A DNA stretch of 64,000 nucleotides, from the NCBI GenBank assembly GCA_910580225.1, contig CAJTXE010000018.1:18456-82455 (forward strand), given 5' to 3'. This DNA is from an uncultured Acetatifactor sp. (GTDB taxonomy: Bacteria; Bacillota; Clostridia; Lachnospirales; Lachnospiraceae). A program made the translations under genes and the position numbers. The notes beneath the pieces were generated by a model, which saw only the letters and a program-made list of their open reading frames with translations, had not been told where the DNA came from and ran no database searches. This document shows, in pieces, positions 52,910 through 62,792 of this stretch (position 1 is its first letter; each line of letters begins with the position of its first letter).

Positions 52910-54588
52910 TACTGCTCTTTCTTCATGCGCTTCTTGGTGATAAGAAGGATTCCTGCGCCTGCTGCCAGGAGACCGCCCACCAGGTAGAAGATTGTGGTAC
53001 CGATGCCGCCTGTGGAAGGAAGAAGAGAACCTGCCACATTTTCGACTTCAATACCGCCATTTTGATATATTCCATTCTCTACTGAAGCATTCAGATTCCT
53101 GTTGCTGATCGCTACTTCTTTACGATCTGTAATCATGTTATAGCCGGCAGGTGCTTCCGTCTCTTCCAGCCAATAGCTCACGGGAACCGCCACCTGTTCT
53201 CCATTTTCTTCTTTCGTAGCAGTGCTTCCTGCAAGTCCTTTCACTGTAATATTACCTGCTTCGATTGTTGTGGTTTTCACAACCGATGAATTTGCTATCT
53301 CTTCAGCGGTAGCTCTGCGGTAAGCTACAACAGTGTCATCTTCCTTCACTTCCACAAACTGAATTGCTGTTCCTCCACTCTGACTGTCGTACAGGCTAAA
53401 CTTTGCCCCATCCAGCACTGCATTTTGTTTATTTGTTTTTACCAGATCGAAGCTGTAAGTAACTGTTTCCGTTTCTTGGGAGGGTTCATCCGGATTCTCC
53501 GGCGTAGTCTGATTATTGGTATAATAGTGAAAAGTCGCGCTATTTTTGAGGGGAGTACCTGTAGCAGCGTCCACATTTACCTTTGCTGCATAGGTAACTT
53601 CAATCATTGCCCCTTGGGTATAATAATTTCCAACGGTAGATGCAAGAACGTTGCCATCCTCGTCTGTCTGTCCTGCTGCCCAGGGAATTGTGATTTCGAA
53701 ACCGGATTTTCCTGCTGTCACTCCCGTGGGAGCCGTGTTGATTGTGTACTGGTTTTTTCCCGGATCCGCATCTACTTTTGTAAGCGTCTGATCTCCCACT
53801 TTTACCGCTACTATGGTACCCTCCGCAGCTACATAACTCATACCTGCATCCAATGTATCCTTTATAACATACTGAGTAACAAGTTTGACTCCGTCATAAT
53901 TACTGGATTGAATGCTTACCTTAAAATTTACAGTCTCTCCATAATTTACTGTATTCTTTATGGTTGATGTACCATCCGCATTCAAAATAACCTTGCCGCC
54001 ATCTTCAGGAAATGTAGGCTTGGATACATTCTTGTCAATAACAGTTGCTGTAGGATTTGTAGAACTGACAGTTACTGTTGCACCCAATCCGCTGGTTATC
54101 AGATAATAACCGTAAGGGACGTCATCAAACGCTACTTTTCCATTCGCATCAGCTGTAGCCTCTATCTTTCCCATAACGATGTTCAAGAATCCGTCTGCAA
54201 AACTGTAATCCTCACCCTCTTTTGTATACAATCCATTCAGAAAGTCGGTAACGTCAGCATTGCTTTTTCCCTGGCTTACAGCCACAGTATAGGTTTCTGT
54301 TCCGGCAACCTGTGTAAATGTAAAAGGATTGGCGGCTTGTTTTTCAAACCATTCCGCCTGCGCTTTTCCTGTGGTATAAGCCACCTGCTCTGTTGTATTC
54401 TCTCCGGTAGTAGGCGCCGGGTTTGCATCAAAAAGTCTGTATGCCACATAAGCAGTATTCGGAGTTGCATTACTCATATTGATGAGACCAGCTTTTTCCC
54501 CTTCGGCAGAAGCCGTCACTGCCATGCCGAGACACATAACCACTGACAGTGCAAATGCTAAAAACTTTTTCATTCTCTTCATAATCAT
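52909..54588 (-). CDS. Major pilin, LPXTG-anchored isopeptide-forming (SpaH/EbpB type)
   Basis: The 559-residue protein has a signal peptide (FLAFALSVVMCLGMAVTASA), an N-terminal domain ending in PYGYYLITSG, and a TVIDKNVSKPT segment whose Lys is the probable cross-link residue. A central domain (VNFKVSIQSSNYDG, ATFHYYTNN) and a Cna-B domain with the E-box YWLEETEAPAGY follow, then the sorting signal LPSTGG, a hydrophobic helix and KKRMKKEQ. Sortase C joins such pilins into a covalent shaft and intramolecular isopeptide bonds stiffen them. It lies between the tip adhesin and sortase genes. Confidence 0.93.
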   Translation of the reverse strand: MIMKRMKKFLAFALSVVMCLGMAVTASAEGEKAGLINMSNATPNTAYVAYRLFDANPAPTTGENTTEQVAYTTGKAQAEWFEKQAANPFTFTQVAGTETYTVAVSQGKSNADVTDFLNGLYTKEGEDYSFADGFLNIVMGKIEATADANGKVAFDDVPYGYYLITSGLGATVTVSSTNPTATVIDKNVSKPTFPEDGGKVILNADGTSTIKNTVNYGETVNFKVSIQSSNYDGVKLVTQYVIKDTLDAGMSYVAAEGTIVAVKVGDQTLTKVDADPGKNQYTINTAPTGVTAGKSGFEITIPWAAGQTDEDGNVLASTVGNYYTQGAMIEVTYAAKVNVDAATGTPLKNSATFHYYTNNQTTPENPDEPSQETETVTYSFDLVKTNKQNAVLDGAKFSLYDSQSGGTAIQFVEVKEDDTVVAYRRATAEEIANSSVVKTTTIEAGNITVKGLAGSTATKEENGEQVAVPVSYWLEETEAPAGYNMITDRKEVAISNRNLNASVENGIYQNGGIEVENVAGSLLPSTGGIGTTIFYLVGGLLAAGAGILLITKKRMKKEQ

Positions 54589-54681
54589 TTTCCTTTCCTC
54601 TTTAAAATTTTCAGTTCCTATATTACCTGGAAACAGCTGCGGCGTTGCGATATGCTTTTGCTATTTCGCCGTTTTGGAGGC

Positions 54682-57600
54682 TTACTTTTTTAACCTCCTT
54701 TCACTTTTTGTGCGCCTCACACTGTATCCATACATCAGGATTGCAGTTGCTGTCATCAGCAGTGCTCCCCCGATTGTAAACGATTTGGTTCCCAGACCGC
54801 CTGTTTCTGGAAGTTCATACCCCTGGGTGTTGAAAATTTTTATTTGAAAATACTCTCCGGCCGTATCACTCCCCGGCTCCGGGCGGCTTACAACATCCTT
54901 CGCATTGTCCTCAGTTGTGACAGATAATGTTCCCTTCTCATCCTTTATCTCAAATTTCACCATATCGGCTATGATATTGTATCCTGCCGGAGCTGTGGTT
55001 TCCTCCAGATAATAGATACCGCAAGGCAAACTCTGATCAAAAAAGAGTCCTTTATCCGGCCCTGGATCGGAAATGGATTCGGGGTTCATCCCCTCAATTA
55101 CACGCCTTACTTTTAACTCTTCATTTCCGAATTTAATTGTCTCCATCTCCTCCGGCTTTCCTTCTGCCTCCTTGATCTCCTCCTCTGTCAGGACTCTATA
55201 CAAATTGAACTTCGCACCTCCCAGCGGAGCACCGTCACCGCTTCCTTTTCCATACTTCAGAAGTCTGATTCTTGCCGTGGTGACAGGAAGTTTCTCGTTG
55301 CGGACCAGAAGAATTTTGTTATCTGTGTCTTCTTTTACCTCAGCTATCTTTTTGGATTCAGCATCTTTCTGTTCCGTCACCTTCTGTCCAATCAGATTTT
55401 GACTTACCTGAGTAATCTGTCCTCCTGCAACTGTAAATTCAATCTTAGCAAGCTCTCCTTCTGGAAGAAGATAGCCCTCCGGAGCTTTTTTCTCTGTCAG
55501 AACATAATCAGCGTCTGACAGTTTTTCCAACCTTAATTTTCCGGAAAATATAACTTCCTCTTGCACGTCAGCCGCATTTTTCCTTGCCTGTTCTAACGTT
55601 TCTGCCTCCTGGTCAACCCACTTCCTGTCTGTCGTATAATATCCCCACTTGTAAATTGACTTTTCAACAGTTTGTAATTTCCCGTCCTCATCCGTTATTT
55701 CTTCCATCATCTTTTCTTCATATGTCCGAGTCAAAGTAAAGGCAGCAGCTTCCAGTTCTGTTTCTGTCTCACTGTCGACTTTCCAGATAGCAATTTCCGG
55801 CAGATATGTGTTGGTAATCATGTAATTCTTTACGAAAGAACTTACCGCATGATATCGAAATACGCGAACGGCTATATTTTCGGCAGAACTATTTGTTTCA
55901 TTGTTTCCGCTCTTGGCGTATGCATGAAAACCGCCGTTTGCATACACTAATTTATAATCCTTCGTACAAAGCCTGATTTTCGCATCACTGTCCAGATAAA
56001 AAATCTGGGGAGACTCTGATGCGGACACTCCCTTGCTGTCAATATGCAGATACTTTTTGTTACCCAAATTCTGAAGATAATACCCTGTATCTGCCGGTAT
56101 TACCTGCCATTTTATGTCCTCTGTCAACTCTGAAAGAATGACTCCCCGGGTAACAGTGACTGGCTGAATGCTGCCATCACCAGCAAGCGCCTTTGCCTCA
56201 CTGTCTCTGTTCAGAATAACAATTGTTTTCTCATCCTCAGTTGAAGCTTTTTCATCCCACAACGCATCGGTTTCTGCCCAATATTTATATTCGGAAGATG
56301 TCTTCACCTCTGATGATGACTTATATCCATCCTTCGGGTCTTCTTTAACGATATACTCAACCTCAGGCGCCAAAGCTTCCCACGTATAACTCCAGTTATT
56401 ATCTTTGTTTAATATCACCTTCCCGCCTACTAATGTTTCCTCACTTTTGGTATATAGTCCTACTGTAACGGAATCTTTGTCATGATTTATGTTATTGCCC
56501 AAGTCTTCCCATATTTTTTTGGCAGTTACAGTATTGGCAGTCGGCAGTTCAAGCCTATAACGGGGAACAATATTAAACTTAATCCTGCAGTTAGATTCTC
56601 CCCCGCCCCGCTCCAGATAATAAATTGTCAGCTTATGGTTTCCGGCTTCAATCTCCTTCAGCAGATTTGACTTGCTCTGGTTATTACCATCGGCATCTGT
56701 AACTTTGCCTTCTGAGAAATCAATGCTTCCGCTTATCTTTCCATGGATACCACCCAAATCCAAGATCAGTACATCATCTACAAATACCCATACATCATCA
56801 TCTCCCGAGAACTCAAACAGCATCTTTCCATCCTTACCTGCCGCTGTATCCTCGTCTATCAGATTGCCGTATTTGGTATTTCCCTGGCTGTCTGTATATG
56901 TTGTTCCGGGTCTGGACGGCAGATAAAAATCAATCTCTGAACATATCCCGAAATGATAGTTTACATTTGGGGAATCGGTTGTAAGACCGCCGCCATAATT
57001 AAAAGGCAGAAATGCTGTTCCGCTTAAAGCCTGCTCTCCGGGTAAAATGTAAAACCTTTGGTCCTCTCTGTCATACAGTGCGGTATGATCTTCACTGTTG
57101 AACTCATAATAGCCAATGTGTTCCTCATCGAAGTCAAAATGCCGATACAGATAGTTTCCTTCGCCTACATAATGAACTCCTAATACCCCTTCCAGACTTG
57201 CCTCATCAGGAAACAGATACTGCAGCAATAAGTTGTTTTGTCTGCTCTCTCCCGCTATCCCCTGAACCCCGCCTTCTGTAACATGATCTTGCGGGTATAC
57301 ATTTATGGAAGAAGGGTGTATCAATGCATTTTTATTCTGATTGGGAATCGCCTGTATGAAGGGAAAATTCATCCACTCTTCCGCTTCCTCCAACTTCAGG
57401 ATATGGCCTGCCTCATCATTCAGCGAACCTGGTGTCATCTCTCTGTCCTGATAAAACTTGCCTCCCGGATATATTTCCCAAGTATTACCATCTTCCATAA
57501 ACCCGGCGCTATATACATTAAACAATTCGTTGTAATCAAATAGTCTTGTGGATACAAAATCTGATATATCTTCTGTCTTCCCTCCATCAGTATCCTTTAC

Positions 57601-60600
57601 TGCTGCCGCTTTTCGATCCTCAGGTACCTCATAGGAAGCCGCTATCCAGTCACCATAGAATTGAACATTTCTGCTTTCCCCTTCCTCTGCAACCTTAATC
57701 CGTACTTCCTGATAACCATCCTGCGTGTTTTTGACGCTGTAATAAGTTTTATCGGTAATATTGTACCAACCGACTAATTGATAGTTATATCCTGTCTCTC
57801 TGCCAATGCTATATTTCCACTCACTGTTTTCCGTAAAAGAAAACGGTTCACCCAGCTTACTGTCATCAGGCAGTCTGATACTCGCATATCCGTTCTCGTC
57901 AACTGCCGATATTGGAATACTCACTGTCACAGGTACAATTGAGCCGTAGGATGTCAACGGTCTGTCATTACCTACATTTCCGGGGTTGAAAATAACTTTA
58001 TAACCGTCTCCGCTAAAAAGAGCAGCCGGCACATCTGCATTTTTATATTCTGCTGCATTTCCGGGAAGATAATAAATGGCCTTAATCTGATTGAACACAT
58101 CACCAAATATCCAGACAGGTGAAGTCTCCGAACTGCCATAATTGTCAAATGTAATCACCTTACAGTCTACGGTAGTAATTGCCTTCCCTACTTCACTCTC
58201 GGTAGAATAGCCAATCCATTTTTCCGAAGCAATTCCATTCTCACTACTTTGTGCCGAATCCTGAAGTTTATTACTATCTGCATAACTATAAAGCTGAAGG
58301 GTCTCAACACAAGTATAGGGATTGATAAAATTACTCTCATCGTTTCCATTAAATACATCCCATTCTTCCAACCCCCCAACCCGTTCCCATTCTCCATTTT
58401 TACTCACATAGACAGGAATGCCATAAAAACTGCTTCTTGTACTGGCACCGAAATCCGAAAAGGAATCTGTCTGAAACGTAGTCGCCCCTGTTTCATCCAA
58501 AGCACTGGCCTCCAACACTTCTGTTCCATTTTCCGCAAAGTGAACCATATCTATGGGCGCTCCCACTGCCATTCCTTCACTGTCCAGAAACTGAAGAGTA
58601 ATGGTTACAGTATCTTTGGGTTCAATCTCTCTGTCATTGTCAAAGAATCCAATGTTTAAAAGTACATCCATAGCAGCGTTTTCATCCCCAACCTGCTCTT
58701 TGAACTCCTCCTCTCGTCTGGCAAAATGATCCGGATCACTTTCAGGGGTAATCCTCCGCACCCTCAGTTCCGCTTCCGCAGGAATTTCCGCAGTCGCTTC
58801 ATATTGTGCAGTCACCCGAATACTCTCGTCCTCATACACCTTCTGAAACTCAGTCTGAACAAACACCTCCACCATTCTGGTCAATGTCACACTGGGTTTG
58901 CTGCTTCCGTTGTCTCCGGACCAAAGGATCGTCTGTGATTCCTTCTCTTCCGCTTCCAGATTCCATACGGTAAAGGTCACGCTGCTCAGAGGCTCTATTT
59001 CCTCCCCTTCCAGACGGAACCCTATCCTGTATGTCACTTCCCGGGGAAGGATCTCCATTCTTCCCTGAAGCCCTTCCTCCGCCCCATTCTGTGCAGGCTC
59101 CGCTGTCTGGTCTATGTTATCTTCAACCTGGTCAGCCTCAGAGGCACTGCTGTCCTCTGTGGTCTGCGGAACATCAGAAGCATCCTCTGCTCCTGTCAGC
59201 GCGTCTGCCTGGGCATCCGGATCAAGTCCCGTCACATCTTCACCGGCAGTCTCAAGCACGCCTGTATTCTGCCGGCTTTCCGTCTCCTCTTCCGTCTCTG
59301 CTGCCGTTTCTCCGGTATCTGTTTCCTCCTGAAGATTCCCCTCACTTACCGGTGTTTCCGCAATGCTGTCCTCCTCCCCATCTGTCGGCTCACTTTTCAC
59401 ATCCGCCTCATTTTTGCCTGTGTCAGCTTCCGTCCCTTCTCCTTCCGCTGCCACTCCGGATTCGGCCAGGCTCTCTGTGGTAACTGCAGTATCCGTTACA
59501 CCTTCTATATCTGTTTCTTCAGCCGTCCCTGATACCTGTTCTGCAAACAGCTCTGCCTCCACCGGAATCCCTGCGGCCTCATCATATTCTGCTATTACCT
59601 TGATAAATTCATTTGCAAAGCTCTTCTGATAAAGTGTCCGTTCTACCTTGCTTTCTCCTGCCTCTTCGCTCTCCGCCGCATTCTCTTCCGTACTCTGCAT
59701 GGCCTCCACTTCTTCTTTCGTCAGCTCGGCGGTCACGAAACAATCCTCTCCATGCACATGCTCTTTCAGTTCCGGAATTCCGCAGATCGGCTTCCCTTCC
59801 CCGTCGTAACAGCTTCCGACGCCTTCCGTCACATGAGTATGCAGTTCCAGTTGTCCGCAGATAATTGTCTTTTGTACCTGACAGCAGCTGTCCGTATGGA
59901 TATGACCTTCTTCGCCTTCCTCAATTCCGCAGGCATAAGGATCGTAACAGTTCTCAGTGTGCACATGTCCTGATACCGTTTCTTCCAGTCCGCAGGCATG
60001 GGCGTCATAACATGCATCTGCATGGATATGGCCCTCTCCTTCTTCCATCCCGCAGGTCAGGGTTTCCACTTGCTGATAACAGCTGTCCGTATGTTCATGT
60101 CCTTCCTGGGCGTTTTCACAGGTCAGTTCATTCTGAATGCTGCGGCAGCCTTCTATATGTTGATGGCCTTCCGATTCTTCCAGCCCGCAGACCAAAGCCC
60201 TGCATTCTTCCGTGTGCTGATGATTCCCGTCCGTCTCGCTTTCTTCTTCCCCGCAGATCAAGGCTCTGCACGCTTCCGTATGCTGATGTCCCTGTGATTC
60301 TTCCAGTCCGCACTCCGAAACCACCTGCTCCTCATAACAGCTTTGCTCATGCACATGAGATTCGATCTGTTCCAATCCACAGACCAGTTCTCCCTTCCCG
60401 TCATAGCAATCATCATTATGCACATGAACCACATAATCAGCGTATCCGCAAACCGCTATTTCTTCTCCGTCTTCCGGTGCTGCTGCAGATACCAGACCGC
60501 TCTCATAACATTCCGCCGTATGCACATGTACTTCTTCCCTGCATTCCAATACTTTCTGCTTATGACTGAGCGCCTGCCCGTTCAATTTCAGCGCGGCGGT

Positions 60601-60708
60601 CGTACCTGCTGTTACCACAATGGCAAGGCAGAGGAATACCGCCAGCCAGCGCCTGTATTTTTTCTGCTCACCCAACAGTTTTGCTGTCTGTTTCTTCAAA
60701 GATTCCAT
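54682..60708 (-). CDS. Giant LPXTG tip adhesin with His/Cys repeats, fibro-slime and Cna-B domains
   Basis: The 2008-residue protein has an N-terminal signal or anchor (LAVFLCLAIVVTAGTTAAL) and then about 12 repeats of the form HxHxxxCY/R...CG between residues 47 and 335. A Glu/Thr-rich acidic linker to about 560 and several beta domains follow. A fibro-slime/PA14-like domain carries GDDDVWVFVDDVLILDLGG near residue 1310. Cna-B domains have the E-boxes YVLTEKKAPEGY and YYLEETTAPAGY, and the sorting signal LPETGG precedes a helix and RRTKSERRLKK. It is expected at the pilus tip, joined by sortase C. The repeats could bind zinc or form disulfides. Confidence 0.9.
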   Translation of the reverse strand: MESLKKQTAKLLGEQKKYRRWLAVFLCLAIVVTAGTTAALKLNGQALSHKQKVLECREEVHVHTAECYESGLVSAAAPEDGEEIAVCGYADYVVHVHNDDCYDGKGELVCGLEQIESHVHEQSCYEEQVVSECGLEESQGHQHTEACRALICGEEESETDGNHQHTEECRALVCGLEESEGHQHIEGCRSIQNELTCENAQEGHEHTDSCYQQVETLTCGMEEGEGHIHADACYDAHACGLEETVSGHVHTENCYDPYACGIEEGEEGHIHTDSCCQVQKTIICGQLELHTHVTEGVGSCYDGEGKPICGIPELKEHVHGEDCFVTAELTKEEVEAMQSTEENAAESEEAGESKVERTLYQKSFANEFIKVIAEYDEAAGIPVEAELFAEQVSGTAEETDIEGVTDTAVTTESLAESGVAAEGEGTEADTGKNEADVKSEPTDGEEDSIAETPVSEGNLQEETDTGETAAETEEETESRQNTGVLETAGEDVTGLDPDAQADALTGAEDASDVPQTTEDSSASEADQVEDNIDQTAEPAQNGAEEGLQGRMEILPREVTYRIGFRLEGEEIEPLSSVTFTVWNLEAEEKESQTILWSGDNGSSKPSVTLTRMVEVFVQTEFQKVYEDESIRVTAQYEATAEIPAEAELRVRRITPESDPDHFARREEEFKEQVGDENAAMDVLLNIGFFDNDREIEPKDTVTITLQFLDSEGMAVGAPIDMVHFAENGTEVLEASALDETGATTFQTDSFSDFGASTRSSFYGIPVYVSKNGEWERVGGLEEWDVFNGNDESNFINPYTCVETLQLYSYADSNKLQDSAQSSENGIASEKWIGYSTESEVGKAITTVDCKVITFDNYGSSETSPVWIFGDVFNQIKAIYYLPGNAAEYKNADVPAALFSGDGYKVIFNPGNVGNDRPLTSYGSIVPVTVSIPISAVDENGYASIRLPDDSKLGEPFSFTENSEWKYSIGRETGYNYQLVGWYNITDKTYYSVKNTQDGYQEVRIKVAEEGESRNVQFYGDWIAASYEVPEDRKAAAVKDTDGGKTEDISDFVSTRLFDYNELFNVYSAGFMEDGNTWEIYPGGKFYQDREMTPGSLNDEAGHILKLEEAEEWMNFPFIQAIPNQNKNALIHPSSINVYPQDHVTEGGVQGIAGESRQNNLLLQYLFPDEASLEGVLGVHYVGEGNYLYRHFDFDEEHIGYYEFNSEDHTALYDREDQRFYILPGEQALSGTAFLPFNYGGGLTTDSPNVNYHFGICSEIDFYLPSRPGTTYTDSQGNTKYGNLIDEDTAAGKDGKMLFEFSGDDDVWVFVDDVLILDLGGIHGKISGSIDFSEGKVTDADGNNQSKSNLLKEIEAGNHKLTIYYLERGGGESNCRIKFNIVPRYRLELPTANTVTAKKIWEDLGNNINHDKDSVTVGLYTKSEETLVGGKVILNKDNNWSYTWEALAPEVEYIVKEDPKDGYKSSSEVKTSSEYKYWAETDALWDEKASTEDEKTIVILNRDSEAKALAGDGSIQPVTVTRGVILSELTEDIKWQVIPADTGYYLQNLGNKKYLHIDSKGVSASESPQIFYLDSDAKIRLCTKDYKLVYANGGFHAYAKSGNNETNSSAENIAVRVFRYHAVSSFVKNYMITNTYLPEIAIWKVDSETETELEAAAFTLTRTYEEKMMEEITDEDGKLQTVEKSIYKWGYYTTDRKWVDQEAETLEQARKNAADVQEEVIFSGKLRLEKLSDADYVLTEKKAPEGYLLPEGELAKIEFTVAGGQITQVSQNLIGQKVTEQKDAESKKIAEVKEDTDNKILLVRNEKLPVTTARIRLLKYGKGSGDGAPLGGAKFNLYRVLTEEEIKEAEGKPEEMETIKFGNEELKVRRVIEGMNPESISDPGPDKGLFFDQSLPCGIYYLEETTAPAGYNIIADMVKFEIKDEKGTLSVTTEDNAKDVVSRPEPGSDTAGEYFQIKIFNTQGYELPETGGLGTKSFTIGGALLMTATAILMYGYSVRRTKSERRLKK

Positions 60709-60737
60709 TGTGCTGTCTCCTTCCTTGTATCTACGTA

Positions 60738-61325
60738 TTAATTAATGAAGCCCATTTCTTCCAGCGGCCAGACTCTCATCATGATCCGGCCCACCACCAC
60801 ACTGTCACTGATACATCCCACCGCCGTATTGCGGCTGTCTATACTGGTCGCCCTGTGGTCACCCATGACAAAGCATTTCCCGTCCGGTACCTGATAGGGC
60901 AATGTAATATTACAATCTCCCAATGCTTTTTCCGATATATATGGTTCTTCCAACGCTTCCCCATTGACAAATACATTTCCTTCCTCATCTATATCCACCC
61001 AGTCTCCCGCAGCAGCAATGACCCGTTTCACCAGGATGCTGTTATTGTAGTAAAAGGCGATTATATCTCCCGTTGCAAATTTCTTACTGTTCAGCGCTAC
61101 TACAATATCCCCGTCCTGCAGAGTCTCTGTCATGGAGGTACCATTGATCTGAAGAACCGGCAGCAGCAGAACTGCGATCAGGACTGCCGCCGCGGCCACC
61201 ACCAGAAGGGAAAATGCCGTACTTCGCAGCACGCGTCCGTAATTCCGTCTGTATTGTTCCTTTTTGAGCTCTGCCTCCAGCTGCTCAAGCGTCGGGGCTT
61301 CCACTTCTATCTGTTTCTTTCTCAT
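60738..61325 (-). CDS. lepB: Signal peptidase I (LepB type)
   Basis: From the MRKKQIEVEAP start the 195-residue protein has an N-terminal membrane helix and the bacterial type I motifs: NGTSMTETLQDGD with the catalytic Ser, LVKRVIAAAGDWV with the catalytic Lys, and FVMGDHRATSIDSR. Lys-type catalysis separates it from the SipW enzyme in the same island. It lies 29 bp upstream of the tip adhesin and 14 bp after the coiled-coil gene, so it is part of the operon and probably dedicated to pilin export. Confidence 0.95.
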   Translation of the reverse strand: MRKKQIEVEAPTLEQLEAELKKEQYRRNYGRVLRSTAFSLLVVAAAAVLIAVLLLPVLQINGTSMTETLQDGDIVVALNSKKFATGDIIAFYYNNSILVKRVIAAAGDWVDIDEEGNVFVNGEALEEPYISEKALGDCNITLPYQVPDGKCFVMGDHRATSIDSRNTAVGCISDSVVVGRIMMRVWPLEEMGFIN

Positions 61326-61339
61326 GCTGTTCCCCTGTG

Positions 61340-61852
61340 TCATTCATTTCTGCAGGTCCCACCCAAACTGTCAGGCCCATCTGCCTGATCAGCTCTGTGG
61401 ATCTCTCCCAGGTACTGATCTACAGCTTTCTGTGCCGCCCCAAAAATGCCTTCCAGTTTCTGCGCCACATCCGCTATGGAAATCTTCCCGTCTATCTCAA
61501 AAATCCGGCCGGACCGATACTCCTCAATCACCTTTTTCAGTTCCTCCATCTGAAGGTCCTTCTGATCCAGGCGTCCTTTCAGTCTGTCGATCTGAGCATC
61601 CTTATCTTTCAACCGCTCCTTAAAAGTCTCCACCTGTGCGTCTTTCTCATTCAGTCGGCGCTTCAGCTTCTCGATCTGGGCATCTTTGTCGTCCATCCGT
61701 CCTATGAAACGGCTGTTGGTTTCATGAAGGTCATTCAATTCTGCCGTCATGTCATCGATCTGTCCCTGAAGCTGTGCTGCTTCTCTGCCCTGTGCCAGCA
61801 GAAGCTGGAGCAGATCATGCCTCCGCAATCTATGCAATTCTTTTTCTGTCAT
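61340..61852 (-). CDS. Coiled-coil protein, first gene of the fibre island
   Basis: The 170-residue protein starts MTEKELHRLRRHDLLQLLL after a GGAGGGCGAGG tract. It contains four consecutive 14-residue repeats of the type DKDAQIEKLKRRLN (residues 54-110), a clear coiled coil, then a short C-terminal domain (ISIADVAQKLEGIFGAAQKAVDQYL). No signal peptide or membrane helix, so it is cytosolic. I know no function. Its place as the first gene suggests an assembly or localisation role for the secretion and pilus machinery. Confidence 0.75.
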   Translation of the reverse strand: MTEKELHRLRRHDLLQLLLAQGREAAQLQGQIDDMTAELNDLHETNSRFIGRMDDKDAQIEKLKRRLNEKDAQVETFKERLKDKDAQIDRLKGRLDQKDLQMEELKKVIEEYRSGRIFEIDGKISIADVAQKLEGIFGAAQKAVDQYLGEIHRADQADGPDSLGGTCRNE

Positions 61853-62103
61853 ATTGATTCCTCGCCCTCCCACCGGTTTCCGGCATTTCAATTCTCACTT
61901 CCCCGGACTGTCTCTGATTGATCAGGCAGAGCTGCTCTTCAAAAACGATTCTGCTTTTTTACATTCACTATAACAAATACCCAGTCAAAGGATGCGTCAA
62001 AAACCAGAAGAAATTTCTGAATTCAGAAAAAAACCTTATACTTTTTGTCCCGAAATATTACCTGCCGTTTTCCGTCATCAACTGTTCAGAGGACAATAAA
62101 ATG
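61853..62103 (-). promoter_or_regulatory. Promoter region of the fibre island with 16-bp palindrome
   Basis: The stretch contains a perfect palindrome TTTCTGAATTCAGAAA (62014-62029). On the minus strand an extended -10, TGTTATAGT (TATAGT at 61967-61972), has only a poor -35. The island most likely starts here. The palindrome, about 40 bp upstream of the -10, is a candidate regulator site. Confidence 0.4.
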
Positions 62104-62123
62104 GCCCGGCTGATCAGCCGGGC
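62104..62123. terminator. Bidirectional terminator hairpin
   Basis: GCCCGGCT GATC AGCCGGGC is a perfect 20-bp palindrome with an 8-bp GC stem. ATTTTATTG follows on the minus strand and TATCTTT on the plus strand. It ends the minus-strand unit of the disrupted gene at 62.2 kb and insulates the fibre island. Confidence 0.75.
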
Positions 62124-62206
62124 TATCTTTATCTATCTATATAATTAAAGGTTATTTTCAACAACATCTTTTCCGGAAAATCATCCGTCAGCAGAGGAAT
62201 CTCCCC

Positions 62207-62680
62207 TTATTCTGACAAACCATATTCCTGATTCACAAACATGGCATTTAATTTCCATCGATACCCTTCCTGCGTACCGATACTTATCCTCAATTCTCCG
62301 TCCTTTCGATGCATCACCGGCAGAACCAGGCACCCATAACGCCCGGCTTCCAGTTTTCCCGTGCGTTCCGCCGTTCCGTGTCCCGGCAGTGCTGCCCTGG
62401 TACAGGAAACATCCTGTTCATCTCCGCAGATCAGCAGAACGTCATATTTCCCCCTGGGCAGATACAGCACAAAGAAAACTTCTGCTCCGCCTTCCAGAAA
62501 ATCCCGCCTCAGAGTATCCGGTTCCCCTCTGTCCACGGCCCTGATACCTTCCGTCCCAAGGAAACCAAACCCTGACTCCTGACTATAGCCGCAGATCCCT
62601 GTTCTTTTGGGACCTGCCGCATACAGGGCACACTGTCCCGAAACGGCAAACTGTACAGGATAGGAGTCTCGTTTTCTGTC
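62207..62680 (-). pseudogene. Beta-sandwich (carbohydrate-binding-like) domain without a proper start, probably disrupted
   Basis: The frame is open for 158 codons from a TAG at 62681-62683 to TAA at 62207. It reads like a complete small beta-sandwich domain seen at the front of polysaccharide esterases and lyases: YPVQFAVSGQ, GFGFLGTEGIRAVDRGEPD, LRRDFL, VLYLPRGKYDVLLICGD, KLNAMFVN. The first usable start (GTG at 62534-62536) lies in the middle of that domain. An overlapping frame, 62509-62796, begins with a signal-peptide-like MRKLLLFCFALTLFLFK from a GTG that overlaps the upstream stop. A frameshift between the two would explain both. The function is likely lost. Confidence 0.5.
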
Positions 62681-62792
62681 CTATTACTATACCTTTTTGG
62701 CTGTTTCGTATAAATGTAAGATGTTATCGTGTGGGTTTGTAATATTTTAAACAGGAACAATGTGAGGGCAAAGCAAAAAAGCAGCAGCTTCC

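Noticed and set aside
59700..60575. Repeated DNA in the adhesin gene considered as a possible recombination or CRISPR-like array
   Set aside because: The repeat unit is conserved at protein level (H and C positions) and irregular at DNA level, so it is coding.
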